Below the pieces are notes generated by a model that was not told the origin of the DNA, made no database searches, and was given only the letters and a program-made list of their open reading frames with translations. Below, piece after piece: positions 19,763 to 28,316 of a DNA stretch of 64,000 nt (position 1 is its first letter; each line of letters opens with the position of its first letter). Position numbers and translations under genes: made by a program. This DNA comes from Gemmatimonadaceae bacterium. Lineage in GTDB: Bacteria > Gemmatimonadota > Gemmatimonadetes > Gemmatimonadales > Gemmatimonadaceae. The stretch is from the NCBI GenBank assembly GCA_025929535.1, contig JAICLZ010000005.1:31108-95107 (forward strand), given 5' to 3'.

Positions 19763-19806
19763 CACTACGGAGTCGCGACTTTGTAATTCAAAGGGGGGTG
19801 ACGCGA

Positions 19807-19890
19807 ATGTCAGCTCTAGGATTGGTTCTCAAAGTTATCCGTGTAATCACCGGCGGAATGGTTTCGGCTGAAGTCAAAGTTTGGGTCTAA
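19807..19890 (+). CDS. 27-residue ORF with strong ribosome binding site, leader of the HD-GYP gene
   Basis: ATG at 19807 to TAA at 19888-19890. An AAAGGGGGGTGA tract ends about six bases before the ATG, one of the best Shine-Dalgarno sequences in the window, which argues that it is translated. The peptide is short, hydrophobic and valine-rich with two or three Lys (MSALGLVLKVIRVITGG... VKVWV). It could insert in or lie on a membrane, act as a leader peptide, or be a secreted or sensed signal. Its stop is 26 bases before the preferred ATG of the HD-GYP gene. Conservation cannot be tested here. Confidence 0.45.
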   Translation: MSALGLVLKVIRVITGGMVSAEVKVWV

Positions 19891-19916
19891 GCCAGAAAAC
19901 GGGGGACTTTACTGTT

Positions 19917-21251
19917 ATGCCGACACGTACTGCGTTGTATGTCGCCTTAGTAAGCGTCTGCGCCGTTCTCGCGAACGGCGCATTGTTTCTGCTCGCAAAT
20001 GAGCCGCAGGGTGTCGAAGTTCGCGCTGCTGTTTGGATGGCTACTGTCGGTCTATTCGCTCACGTGGCAATGCATCGCCTACATCGCGGCAGCGCAGGAT
20101 CCATCGCATTCATTCCGTGGTTAGCCGCTGCTAGCATCACACCCACGTGGGTCGCGGTCGCGGGTGCGGCGATATCAGTACTGGTCGCAGAACTCGCAAA
20201 ACGTCGTGAGCCAGTCAAGATTCTTTTTAACGTGATGCAGATTTCCCTCGCTATGGGAATCGCGACAATCGCCTTTAGGATTGTCGGTGGGACGTCATTG
20301 CTCGCGCAGAATTCCTTACCGCTGTTGCAGGGTGCGCGAGAGAACGTGATTCCCATGATGACGCTTATCGCGACGTTCTTTGTCGTGAATGCGTTCCTTC
20401 TATCGGCAGTTATCGCAGTCAGTGAGGGCAGCGGCTTTTTTCATGTCTGGCGCCAGACCGTCAAGGCGAGCGTCTCATACGACCTGCTATCAGCTCCTGT
20501 CGTCTATTTGTTTGCCTGGGTATACGTAAGCGCGGGCATCACGGGAACGATTGCACTCTGCATTCCCGTCATCGGAGTTCGCCAGCTTTACAAGACAAAC
20601 TCGGAGCTTGAACGCATCAATCAAGAATTACTCGAGCTGATGGTGAAGGCTATTGAGGCACGAGATCCATATACGTCGGGTCACTCACGCCGTGTTGCAC
20701 ACTACTCCCAGTTAATCGCACGAGCAATTGGCTTAAGTGGTCAGCAAGTTGAACGAGTGCGTATTGCCGCGCTTCTTCATGATGTCGGAAAGATTCACGA
20801 GATCTATGCGCCACTTCTGCAAAAGCCGGAGAAACTAACGCCCGCAGAATGGGAGATCATGCAGGGGCACCCGATCAAGAGTGCAGAACTTGTGATGACC
20901 GTGTCCCATCTCGCCGATGTTGTTCTTCCAGTTCGTCACCATCATGAGAACTGGGACGGTAGTGGATACCCCGATGGTCTCACCGGCGAACAGATTCCAA
21001 TAGCTTCGCGAATCGTCTTGTTTGCCGATACCATCGATGCGATGACTACCGACCGACCATATCGAAAGGCATTGGGCGAAGCGCAGGTTCGCGCTGAGCT
21101 GATCAAGTATCGAGGAAAGCAATTCGATCCTTTCATTTGCGACAAGTTGCTTGCAAGCGCGATGTTTGGCCTCTTATTCGCGCCTGGCCAACGTGTTCCC
21201 ACCCCTCCGAGTCACGCGGTCTCGCGGCCTCGCGCGTTAAGGGCCATATAG
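19917..21251 (+). CDS. Membrane HD-GYP domain protein, probable cyclic di-GMP phosphodiesterase
   Basis: A 444-residue protein. The first ~230 residues contain about six to seven transmembrane helices (for example LYVALVSVCAVLANGALFLL, WVAVAGAAISVLVAEL, MTLIATFFVVNAFLLSAVI). A short coiled link (NSELERINQELLELM) leads to the HD-GYP domain with RDPYTSGHSRRVAHYS, LLHDVGKIH (around residue 286), HHENWDGSGYPDGL (around residue 348) and DAMTTDRPYRKA. All metal and GYP residues are present, so hydrolysis of c-di-GMP or a related dinucleotide is expected. A TTG at 19881 would overlap the small ORF; the ATG at 19917 follows GGGGGAC. Local GC is low (27 of 60 bases at 20221-20280). Confidence 0.9.
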   Translation: MPTRTALYVALVSVCAVLANGALFLLANEPQGVEVRAAVWMATVGLFAHVAMHRLHRGSAGSIAFIPWLAAASITPTWVAVAGAAISVLVAELAKRREPVKILFNVMQISLAMGIATIAFRIVGGTSLLAQNSLPLLQGARENVIPMMTLIATFFVVNAFLLSAVIAVSEGSGFFHVWRQTVKASVSYDLLSAPVVYLFAWVYVSAGITGTIALCIPVIGVRQLYKTNSELERINQELLELMVKAIEARDPYTSGHSRRVAHYSQLIARAIGLSGQQVERVRIAALLHDVGKIHEIYAPLLQKPEKLTPAEWEIMQGHPIKSAELVMTVSHLADVVLPVRHHHENWDGSGYPDGLTGEQIPIASRIVLFADTIDAMTTDRPYRKALGEAQVRAELIKYRGKQFDPFICDKLLASAMFGLLFAPGQRVPTPPSHAVSRPRALRAI

Positions 21252-21453
21252 CCCATCGAGTCGAGCGCTCGTGTGGGGTTGTTGAGCACCTCGCCGCTGC
21301 AGCTTTGGGCTTCAGATCTGTCGCGATTTCCCGAACACACTTGAGCGAGTCGAGTAACGTTCTGGAGCGCAGCACATGACACTTTGGTTGTTCACCAGCG
21401 TTGCTATCGCGAACCCTTCGCGAGCGGCTTTCGCGTCTTTCAGAGTGATCGAC

Positions 21454-24400
21454 TCAGGATTTCATCATTATTAGCGTGTCTTCCTCGCCACGCTCACTGG
21501 CCATCCGACTCAATATCGCTGCTAACGGTATCGAGATAGCGCTGCGATCTCGGCGAAACGTGGATACGTAGTCTCTCGCCAGGCACTCGGCCTCAGTCCG
21601 ACGACTCGCGGAGAGTAAGCCCAGTAGGATCGATTCCACCGTATAATCCTGCCAAGTCGCGACTTTCACTACATTGTACGCGTGCAAGAAAGTGCTCAGA
21701 TGCGACTCAGAAAGCTGTTCCCCTTTCAATACGGCTAGTTGCGTCTGCAGGGACAAACCGCGAGCGAAACTTCTTGAGGAGTTTACTCTGGCGACTGATG
21801 GTTGGCACCGAGACAACGATGTCTCAGCGTCATTGCTGTCTCCTTGACGAATAGCCAACTCCGCTAAGTAACTCCAGGTATTTACGTCTGATACGGTGGT
21901 AACGCCCGGAGCGTACGAACCGCGCACACGTTGCAGCCAATCGCGCGCGGAGTCGTTGTCTCCGAGCTGCATTAGCGTTGAGGCCACCTCATTCGCACTC
22001 GACACTATTGCTGCGACGGCGCTCCCGCGGGCAGCAATTCGGTAAGACTCTTCCGCCACCTTTAAGGCATCGCGTGCGTCTCCGTGACAACGGTATACGT
22101 GAGCGATATGGCGGAGATATCGCACGGCGACCATGGGAGGACTTACTCGCCGCGCATAATCCTCCAATTCTTGGGCAAAAGGAACAGAAAGGTGACTTTC
22201 TCCGCTGCAACAATGGTACACCATTAAGAAGTAGAGACGTGAGTCACACTCAACGTCTCGCGACTCGAGGTAAGGTGCGATTCGCTCGAAGATGCGCTGA
22301 CCTAGAGCGATGTCACAGAGATTGTCCGCCGCAGTCAGGAGCCATTTGGCCGCTGAAACACGTTCGCCCGGCGATGCTATGTCTGATGAGAGAGCAGCGA
22401 GACAATCACTAACGAGCTCGGGTATCGAGTCCCCACTTGCCCATCTCGCATGAAGTGACATGACGCCGACTTCATCAAGTGGTGAAGGTGGCGGATAGAT
22501 CGATTTGCGCAATTGAAGAAGTCCGTCAATGACTGCGACCGCACCGATCGAGTGTTCAGCGCGCATTAGCGCTCGGGCGCGCTCGGTACCGATCGCGTAC
22601 CTCTCAGACGGGATAAGTGTCAAACACTCAGCGCGTCCGAGAACTTCGGCTGCTTCCTCCGGCAGGCCCACATCCATCAGATAAGTTCCGCAGCGGCGAA
22701 GCATTTCGATCGCTCTTGGGGCATCCGCCGCCAGCAACCAATGTTCAGCGCTTTCCCAAATCAAGCTGACTGAGTGCGTGACATCGGCTTCGGACTCCAG
22801 TTCGGCTGCAACGAAGCGATGCAATAGGGACTTCGCGGCTGTGCTCATCTGTGTAAGTACTACGGAGGAAAGAAGATCATGTCGACTCAGAGCTCGAGGG
22901 CCGTCGACGACTATCATCCCGCTCACGTCGAGTTCTGCCAAAGAACGCAGGACGGCCACGCGAGAGAGCCCAATACAAGATTCAATGCGCTCCATCGTAG
23001 AGTGCTTTCCGAGAACGCAGCACACCTCTAGGAGCCCCCGCGCGTCCGCGCTCAGTAGCAATACTCGAGTTTGAAGAAGCCGCGCCAATGATTCAGGGGC
23101 GCGGAATCCGTGATGCTCCTTCTTCCCTTCTCTCAGGAGTTCAATCAAGTAATAGGGATTCCCGCCGGACGAGCCTATGCACCACGAAAGAAATGTCTCC
23201 TCGTTAGACGGACCGCCGTTCGTTGCCAAGGAATGCGCGACGCGCGCACTTTCTTCTGTGCGAAGAGGGCGAAGCACCAGAGCAGTGATGCGCTCTCCTG
23301 AGGTAGCGGGCGTTCGCGAAGTTAGAAGGACCAGTACTCGACGCGAACTAATCCAATTCGATAGCTCTTCGAGCATGAGAACGGACTGCATGTCAAGCCA
23401 CTGAATATCTTCAAGCTCAATCAAGCAACACCTCTCGCCTGCCACTGCGTCGAACAAGTCCACCAAAGCCAATCGCGCAGATTTGTAGGCGCCATCGTCG
23501 TCCTGCGCTTGTTGCCTCTCCCGCACCTCTTTCGGATCATGCGCAGTCAGCCGCCGCAAGTACTTCATCGACTCCGGAGAGCACCCCAGCGCCCCCGGGA
23601 GCGCGAGTAGCTTCGGCACCATGTCCACGAACGCCGAGAGTGGTCGCCGCACGTCGTGCGATTGGCATCCCACGCGTACGATGTGCACGCGTTGCAGCGC
23701 GGCTACGCGCGTGAACTCCTGCACGAGCCTCGTCTTGCCAATGCCGGGCTCGCCCCAGATCACATACGCGCTTCCGTTTCCAGCCTGAGCTCGCGCCAGC
23801 GCGCCTGTGAGCTCCGACATCTCCTCCTCGCGTCCGACGAATGGAGCATCGCGAACGGGGAAGATGTTGTTTTGATATGCTTCGGAGATGCGGCGTCGCA
23901 ATAAAACTGCGGGAAGCTTTATCTCGCTCGCATTCTCTCCGATGTCTTCGAGATAGCGATTGAGAATCGTCAGCGCCTTCGTCTTGCTGCCACCCAGCGC
24001 TGCGGCTTCTGCCACGGTGAGCGTCGCTTCCTCATTGAGTGGATCCATCGTCAGGCACAGCGAGGCGAACTGCTCCGCTCCATTCCAATCGCTCACTCGC
24101 TTCTTCGCCTGCATGCCACTCACGAGCACCCTGGAAAGTGCCGAGTGCACCATGTCTCGCTGGCGCTCGACCCAACTCCCGAATTCATCTGATAGCTGCG
24201 GGCGATACCCGGGCAGGAAGCTGCCGCCAATGTTCGATGCGAGCAGTTCCAGCGTCGCAGGCGACTGCGGCGCGAGTAGCTCAGCGAAATCGGTCGAACA
24301 GAATCGCGGGTCCAGGATGAGCGCCGCACGATCTGCCTTGATCAGGGCCCCCAGCGTTTTCAGACGGTAGAGTACCTGGCGCAAACCGTGTTGCGCCTGG

Positions 24401-24570
24401 GTCTCCGACACACCCGGCCAAAAGAAACGGGTCAGCTCATCCCGACCGACCGGTCGACCCGTTTCGATGATGAGGTACAGCGCGGTCGCGAAAACCGTTT
24501 CTGCGGCAGGCGTGAGGCGAGCATCATCGACCTCGATGAGAGTCTGTCCCAGGCTCTTGAGCCGCAGCAT
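21454..24570 (-). CDS. Large BTAD/AAA-type transcriptional regulator
   Basis: A 1038-residue cytosolic regulator. Residues 1-~95 look like an OmpR-type winged helix (RPVGRDELTRFFWPG...GLRQVLYRLKTLGA), followed by a bacterial transcriptional activation (BTAD) region (FLPGY..., SWVERQRD, DPLNEEATLTVAEAAALGG). A STAND/AAA ATPase follows with VGREEEMSEL, P-loop GEPGIGKTR (around residue 275) and Walker B-like CLIELEDIQWLD (around residue 385). The rest is helical TPR-like sequence. The ATG at 24570 has GGGAG upstream and is preferred over 24618. It converges with the HD-GYP gene. Its 3' two-thirds are of low GC (28 of 60 at 22141-22200) but the 5' third is high (43 of 60 at 23581-23640). Confidence 0.88.
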   Translation of the reverse strand: MLRLKSLGQTLIEVDDARLTPAAETVFATALYLIIETGRPVGRDELTRFFWPGVSETQAQHGLRQVLYRLKTLGALIKADRAALILDPRFCSTDFAELLAPQSPATLELLASNIGGSFLPGYRPQLSDEFGSWVERQRDMVHSALSRVLVSGMQAKKRVSDWNGAEQFASLCLTMDPLNEEATLTVAEAAALGGSKTKALTILNRYLEDIGENASEIKLPAVLLRRRISEAYQNNIFPVRDAPFVGREEEMSELTGALARAQAGNGSAYVIWGEPGIGKTRLVQEFTRVAALQRVHIVRVGCQSHDVRRPLSAFVDMVPKLLALPGALGCSPESMKYLRRLTAHDPKEVRERQQAQDDDGAYKSARLALVDLFDAVAGERCCLIELEDIQWLDMQSVLMLEELSNWISSRRVLVLLTSRTPATSGERITALVLRPLRTEESARVAHSLATNGGPSNEETFLSWCIGSSGGNPYYLIELLREGKKEHHGFRAPESLARLLQTRVLLLSADARGLLEVCCVLGKHSTMERIESCIGLSRVAVLRSLAELDVSGMIVVDGPRALSRHDLLSSVVLTQMSTAAKSLLHRFVAAELESEADVTHSVSLIWESAEHWLLAADAPRAIEMLRRCGTYLMDVGLPEEAAEVLGRAECLTLIPSERYAIGTERARALMRAEHSIGAVAVIDGLLQLRKSIYPPPSPLDEVGVMSLHARWASGDSIPELVSDCLAALSSDIASPGERVSAAKWLLTAADNLCDIALGQRIFERIAPYLESRDVECDSRLYFLMVYHCCSGESHLSVPFAQELEDYARRVSPPMVAVRYLRHIAHVYRCHGDARDALKVAEESYRIAARGSAVAAIVSSANEVASTLMQLGDNDSARDWLQRVRGSYAPGVTTVSDVNTWSYLAELAIRQGDSNDAETSLSRCQPSVARVNSSRSFARGLSLQTQLAVLKGEQLSESHLSTFLHAYNVVKVATWQDYTVESILLGLLSASRRTEAECLARDYVSTFRRDRSAISIPLAAILSRMASERGEEDTLIMMKS

Positions 24571-24725
24571 ACACTCCCGGTTTCGTCGCTGAGCGTGCCC
24601 CTCGCCAGCCTCTGACATGGCTAGGCGACAACGTCAGCGTTCCGTCATCAAGAATTCTTCGTGTCTACTCTATTCCTCGAGGGTTTGAACGTAAAGGGTG
24701 CTCTTCGCGCGCATTGCGGGAGCAA

Positions 24726-25229
24726 TCAGCCCGTACTTCCGATCCCACCCATCCGATCGGTGCTCACACCCACCGATCCGGCGTTCCACGCGATCACCGC
24801 GTATCGCGCGATGATCACCTGCGCGATGCGCTCCCCGTGATCGATCACCACTCCGCGCGCCGAATCGTTCTTCAGCATCACCATCCACTCATCGGGATAA
24901 TCCGCGTCGATCGTTCCCGGTCCATTCGGGATGATCAGCCCTTTCTTGAACGCTATCGAGCTGCGAATGCGCACCTGCGCCTCGTATCCATCCGGCAGCC
25001 GCGCCTTGAATCCCAGCGGCACCAGCGCGATCTCCCCCGGCTCGAGATGCAGCCGATGCGCCTCATCGCTCTGCCGCTCCCGCACCTTCAGCCCGTCCGA
25101 TACTCGGACAACACGACCGATCAGGTACGCGCATACGTCGTAACCCGCCGCCTGGCGTGTGGTCCGAGCCGGAATTGGAACGTCCGGGAAGAGAGTCTCG
25201 TACGTAATCACGGGCGTATCGTCCGCCAT
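24726..25229 (-). CDS. dut: Deoxyuridine 5'-triphosphate nucleotidohydrolase (dUTPase)
   Basis: It hydrolyses dUTP to dUMP and pyrophosphate, keeping uracil out of DNA. The trimeric dUTPase motifs are visible: AAGYDVCAY (motif 1), RIRSSIAFKKGL (motif 2), GPGTIDADYPDEW (motif 3), GERIAQVIIA (motif 4) and the C-terminal P-loop-like GGIGSTG (motif 5, usually GGFGSTG). At 167 residues it is slightly longer than average owing to a segment before motif 2. A GGAGA ribosome binding site precedes the ATG. It is divergent from the kinase gene with a 54-base gap. Confidence 0.93.
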   Translation of the reverse strand: MADDTPVITYETLFPDVPIPARTTRQAAGYDVCAYLIGRVVRVSDGLKVRERQSDEAHRLHLEPGEIALVPLGFKARLPDGYEAQVRIRSSIAFKKGLIIPNGPGTIDADYPDEWMVMLKNDSARGVVIDHGERIAQVIIARYAVIAWNAGSVGVSTDRMGGIGSTG

Positions 25230-25283
25230 TCGCTATCTTCTCCATGCGGCCCCTTCCGGCCTGAGCCCCTCGTACACCTGCAC

Positions 25284-27041
25284 ATGTCCACCACCGACCG
25301 CCCCTTCCGCGACCGCGTCACGAACAAGCTGCCCTCGCACCTCGCCAACTGGCAACTGCCGCAGGACTGGCGCTGGGGCACCGAGGGCGTGGAAGGCGAG
25401 CATCGGCACTACCAGGAAGTGGTGGACGAGCTCGGGCGCTCGCTCTCACTCGTCAGCTCGCTCGATCCGGACCACGAGTCCTGGCTGCACGCGGAGGCGC
25501 GCAATCTCGCGCACCTGAATCACCCCTCGATCCCGACCACCTACTACTACTGGTCGCGGAATCTCGAGCTGCAGCGCGGCCCGGGATACCTGCGCCGCTG
25601 GATCGCCGGCGAAACCCTGTGGTCGCGACTCTCGCGCACCGGCTCCGAGGATCTCGCCTTCGTGCTCCAGCTCCTCCGCTCCGCCGGCTCCGCGCTCGCC
25701 TACATGCACTCCGGCGGCACGGTCCACGGCGCGCTCTCGGCCGAAACGAGTTGGGTCACGCCCACCGGCCGCATTTGGCTGCTCGGATGGGAATGGGCGG
25801 TTCCGCGCACGGAAATGCCACCGGGCCTCTCGCCCAATCCCCGCTGGACTCCCGCGCCTCCGGAGTCGGACGGCGTCTCCTGGAACCCCACGCCCGCCAC
25901 CGACCAGTGGCAGCTCGCGGCCACGGCCTTCGCGGCATTCACCCGCGAGTACCCGCCGCGCGATCTGCCGCCGCTCACGCTCGTGCGTCCGGACATTCCG
26001 GTGTCCGTCGCCAAGGTTCTCGCGCGCGCCCTCAAGCGCGATCCGAACGACCGCTTTCACTCGATCGCGGGCATGCTCCGCGAGCTCGATCGCGCGGTGG
26101 GCAGCCACACCTCCATGTTCACCAGCGGCTCCATGGCCGCCGCCATCCGCGGGCCCGGCGAGAGCGAGGAGGCGCGCCTCCGCTGGGCCACCGGCGAAGA
26201 CTACGAGGTGAAGGCGCGCCTGGGATCGGGCACCTTCGGCTCCGTGTGGCGCGTGCGCGATCTCTCGCTCAACCGCGAGGTCGCGCTCAAGATGCTCCAC
26301 CCGGAGGTCTCGAGCGACGAGAACGCGGTGCACCGCTTTCGCCGCGAAGCGCAGCTCGCCGCGCAGCTCGCGCATCCGTCCATCGTGCCGATCTACGACT
26401 GGGACTCCAGTGGAGGAGTAGCCTGGTACACGATGGAGCTGGCCGAGGGCGGGTCGCTCGCCGATCTCGTCGCGCGCTCGGGCCCGCGCACGATCGCCGA
26501 GATCGCGCCGCAGATCGATCAGGTGCTCGACGGACTCGCCGCCGCGCACGCGAGCGGGATCATCCACCGCGACCTCAAGCCCGAGAACATTCTCATCGAC
26601 CGCTACCGCCGCTGGCGCATCGCGGACTTCGGCGTCGCCAGGATTCCGGGCGAGGAGATGAGCGGCACCACCGGCACCCCGGAGTTCGCCGCCCCCGAGC
26701 AGCTCCTGGGCGAGCCGCAGGGCCCGCAGGTGGACTGCTTCGAGATCGCGGCGATCACGTATTTCCTGCTCGCAGGCAAGCCGCCCTTCGGCAGTGGCGA
26801 CGGGCGCGCGATTCTCGCCCGCGAGCTCTCTGGCGATGTCGACCTCGACGGAATCGCTCCGGATGTGGCGGAGTGGCTGAGGCGGGGGCTCGCCGCGCGC
26901 CCGGAAGATCGCTTCGCGGATGCGACAGCGATGCGCGATGCCTGGCGCGAGGCGGCGGAGAACGCCGCGAACGCGGAGGAGCACGCGCCCTGGTGGCGGC
27001 GGCTGTTCACGTCGGAGATGAACGTGGACAACGGAAGCTGA
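25284..27041 (+). CDS. Pseudokinase-kinase fusion (Ser/Thr protein kinase)
   Basis: A 585-residue protein with two kinase-like lobes. The first (residues ~40-280) keeps the overall pattern but has HGALSAE in place of HRDLKPEN (148-154), GWE in place of DFG, and no recognisable nucleotide-binding lysine, so it is probably a pseudokinase. The second (residues ~305-560) is intact: LGSGTFGSVWRV, VALKML, HRDLKPENIL (around 428), DFG (448-450), APEQ and a long C-lobe. There is no transmembrane segment; the C-terminus (EEHAPWWRRLFTSE) may be membrane-associated. A TATCTT box at 25234-25239 may be its -10. A small membrane protein gene follows after 4 bases. Confidence 0.88.
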   Translation: MSTTDRPFRDRVTNKLPSHLANWQLPQDWRWGTEGVEGEHRHYQEVVDELGRSLSLVSSLDPDHESWLHAEARNLAHLNHPSIPTTYYYWSRNLELQRGPGYLRRWIAGETLWSRLSRTGSEDLAFVLQLLRSAGSALAYMHSGGTVHGALSAETSWVTPTGRIWLLGWEWAVPRTEMPPGLSPNPRWTPAPPESDGVSWNPTPATDQWQLAATAFAAFTREYPPRDLPPLTLVRPDIPVSVAKVLARALKRDPNDRFHSIAGMLRELDRAVGSHTSMFTSGSMAAAIRGPGESEEARLRWATGEDYEVKARLGSGTFGSVWRVRDLSLNREVALKMLHPEVSSDENAVHRFRREAQLAAQLAHPSIVPIYDWDSSGGVAWYTMELAEGGSLADLVARSGPRTIAEIAPQIDQVLDGLAAAHASGIIHRDLKPENILIDRYRRWRIADFGVARIPGEEMSGTTGTPEFAAPEQLLGEPQGPQVDCFEIAAITYFLLAGKPPFGSGDGRAILARELSGDVDLDGIAPDVAEWLRRGLAARPEDRFADATAMRDAWREAAENAANAEEHAPWWRRLFTSEMNVDNGS

Positions 27042-27045
27042 TCGC

Positions 27046-27354
27046 GTGAAATACGACCTTCCGCGCAATCCCTCGGAGCTCGCGTACCGTATCAGGAACA
27101 GCGCGTCCGCGCAGATGTGGATCACGCTCGCGGTGGCGGTGGCGTTCGCGCTCGTGATGCGCACCTTCGTCGGAGCTGCTTTCGGCTATGTAGGCGGCTT
27201 CATCATCTTCATGGGCGTGGGCGCGCGCGTGCTCTACGTGGATCTCAAGCGTCGCAGAGCTCGGCCCGTGCGTGTGAAGGACAAATCCGCTGCGGACGAG
27301 GCCAACGACTTTGGCGCCGCGCTCTTTCAGGATCGGCTCACCGACGATCCATAG
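27046..27354 (+). CDS. Small membrane protein next to the kinase gene
   Basis: A 102-residue protein beginning with GTG, four bases after the kinase stop. Two hydrophobic helices (residues ~25-40, ITLAVAVAFALVMRTF, and ~45-65, FGYVGGFIIFMGVGARVLYV) are followed by a basic segment (DLKRRRARPVRVKDK) and a soluble tail. It is probably co-expressed with the kinase and could anchor it or be its substrate, but nothing in the sequence proves this. Confidence 0.7.
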   Translation: MKYDLPRNPSELAYRIRNSASAQMWITLAVAVAFALVMRTFVGAAFGYVGGFIIFMGVGARVLYVDLKRRRARPVRVKDKSAADEANDFGAALFQDRLTDDP

Positions 27355-27361
27355 CGCTCGC

Positions 27362-28279
27362 TCACTGTCGCGGCGCTCGCTTCACGTTCATTGCGGCGAG
27401 CGCCGAGCGCAGCCCCGCGGCGAGAGTGCTCGCGTCAGCGTTCGCCCAGAAGTGCATGAAGAAGAGCCGCGGAGTTTCCTCGAGCATGTGGCTGTGCAGC
27501 GCGCCAACGGCAATGCCGTGGCTCGTCAAGGCGCGAATGACGGGATTCACTTCGCTCGCGATCATGACGAAGTCGCCGGTCGTCGCCGCCCTGCCACCTC
27601 CCGTCGGCTGAAAGTTGATCGCGGTTGCAACGCCCATGGATGGCGGAATCTCCGCGCCATGTTCGGTGATGCGCTCCGCGCGCGGCACCGTCACCTGGTA
27701 CACGCCTCCGTTCGCTTTTCCGGCCACGCCCAGCGATTTCGCGATGATTGCGGTGTCGAGATCGATGCTCGGCGACGGAGTGGAGGCCGCGGGCGCGCTC
27801 ATCGGTGTTTTCGTGAGCGCGAGTGCATCGTGGATCGTGGTTGCGAGCTTCTGCGCGTCGCCGCGACCGTGAATGTGCATGTACATCACCCGCGGAGACT
27901 CCATCAGGAGATGATTGTGAAGAGCGGTTTGCTCGACGCCGCCCTCCTGCAGCTTCTTCATCACCGGTGCGACCTCGTCCTCCGCGAGCACCAGGTCGCC
28001 CATCGCGATGGCGCCGTCGCTCGCGTGCTCGAATGCTACCCACGAGCCCAGCGCGAGAGCGGGCTTCAGCTCCACGCCGGCGACGCTCACCGACATGTCG
28101 CTCCGCGGAAAGGAAAACTTGATGACGTCTCCGGGATTGGGCGCTCCCTTGCGGCCCAGCGCCTGTTCGACGGATGTCCAGTCGCTCGCGGGCGGTGAGG
28201 CGGCTTGCGCGGACGCCGCAGGAGCGGAGGCGAGAGCGGCGGTGAGGATCAGAATACAGTCGACGAGGTGCGGGCGCAT
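27362..28279 (-). CDS. Secreted tandem LppY/LpqO-domain (DUF1259) protein
   Basis: A 305-residue exported protein with a signal peptide ending SAQA. It consists of two copies of the DUF1259 (LppY/LpqO) unit. Each copy has a start like VEQALGRKG / AKSLGVAGKAN, a VxxPR(S/A) segment, a G-(V/I)-x(2-4)-ALH(N/S)H motif with ESPRVMYMHIHG in the first and ETPRLFFMHFWA in the second. The His-rich ALHNH and MHIHG elements suggest metal binding. Biochemical role is unknown. GGAG lies upstream of the ATG at 28279. It converges with the kinase-associated gene with 7 bases between stops. Confidence 0.87.
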   Translation of the reverse strand: MRPHLVDCILILTAALASAPAASAQAASPPASDWTSVEQALGRKGAPNPGDVIKFSFPRSDMSVSVAGVELKPALALGSWVAFEHASDGAIAMGDLVLAEDEVAPVMKKLQEGGVEQTALHNHLLMESPRVMYMHIHGRGDAQKLATTIHDALALTKTPMSAPAASTPSPSIDLDTAIIAKSLGVAGKANGGVYQVTVPRAERITEHGAEIPPSMGVATAINFQPTGGGRAATTGDFVMIASEVNPVIRALTSHGIAVGALHSHMLEETPRLFFMHFWANADASTLAAGLRSALAAMNVKRAPRQ

Positions 28280-28316
28280 CGAAATTGCTCCACGGTGAGG
28301 GGGGCGGCCGGTCAGG

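Noticed and set aside
25244..25264. Six-codon ORF starting five bases after a TATCTT box ahead of the kinase gene, considered as a leader peptide
   Set aside because: No ribosome binding site, too short, and a -35 box is missing; chance is sufficient.
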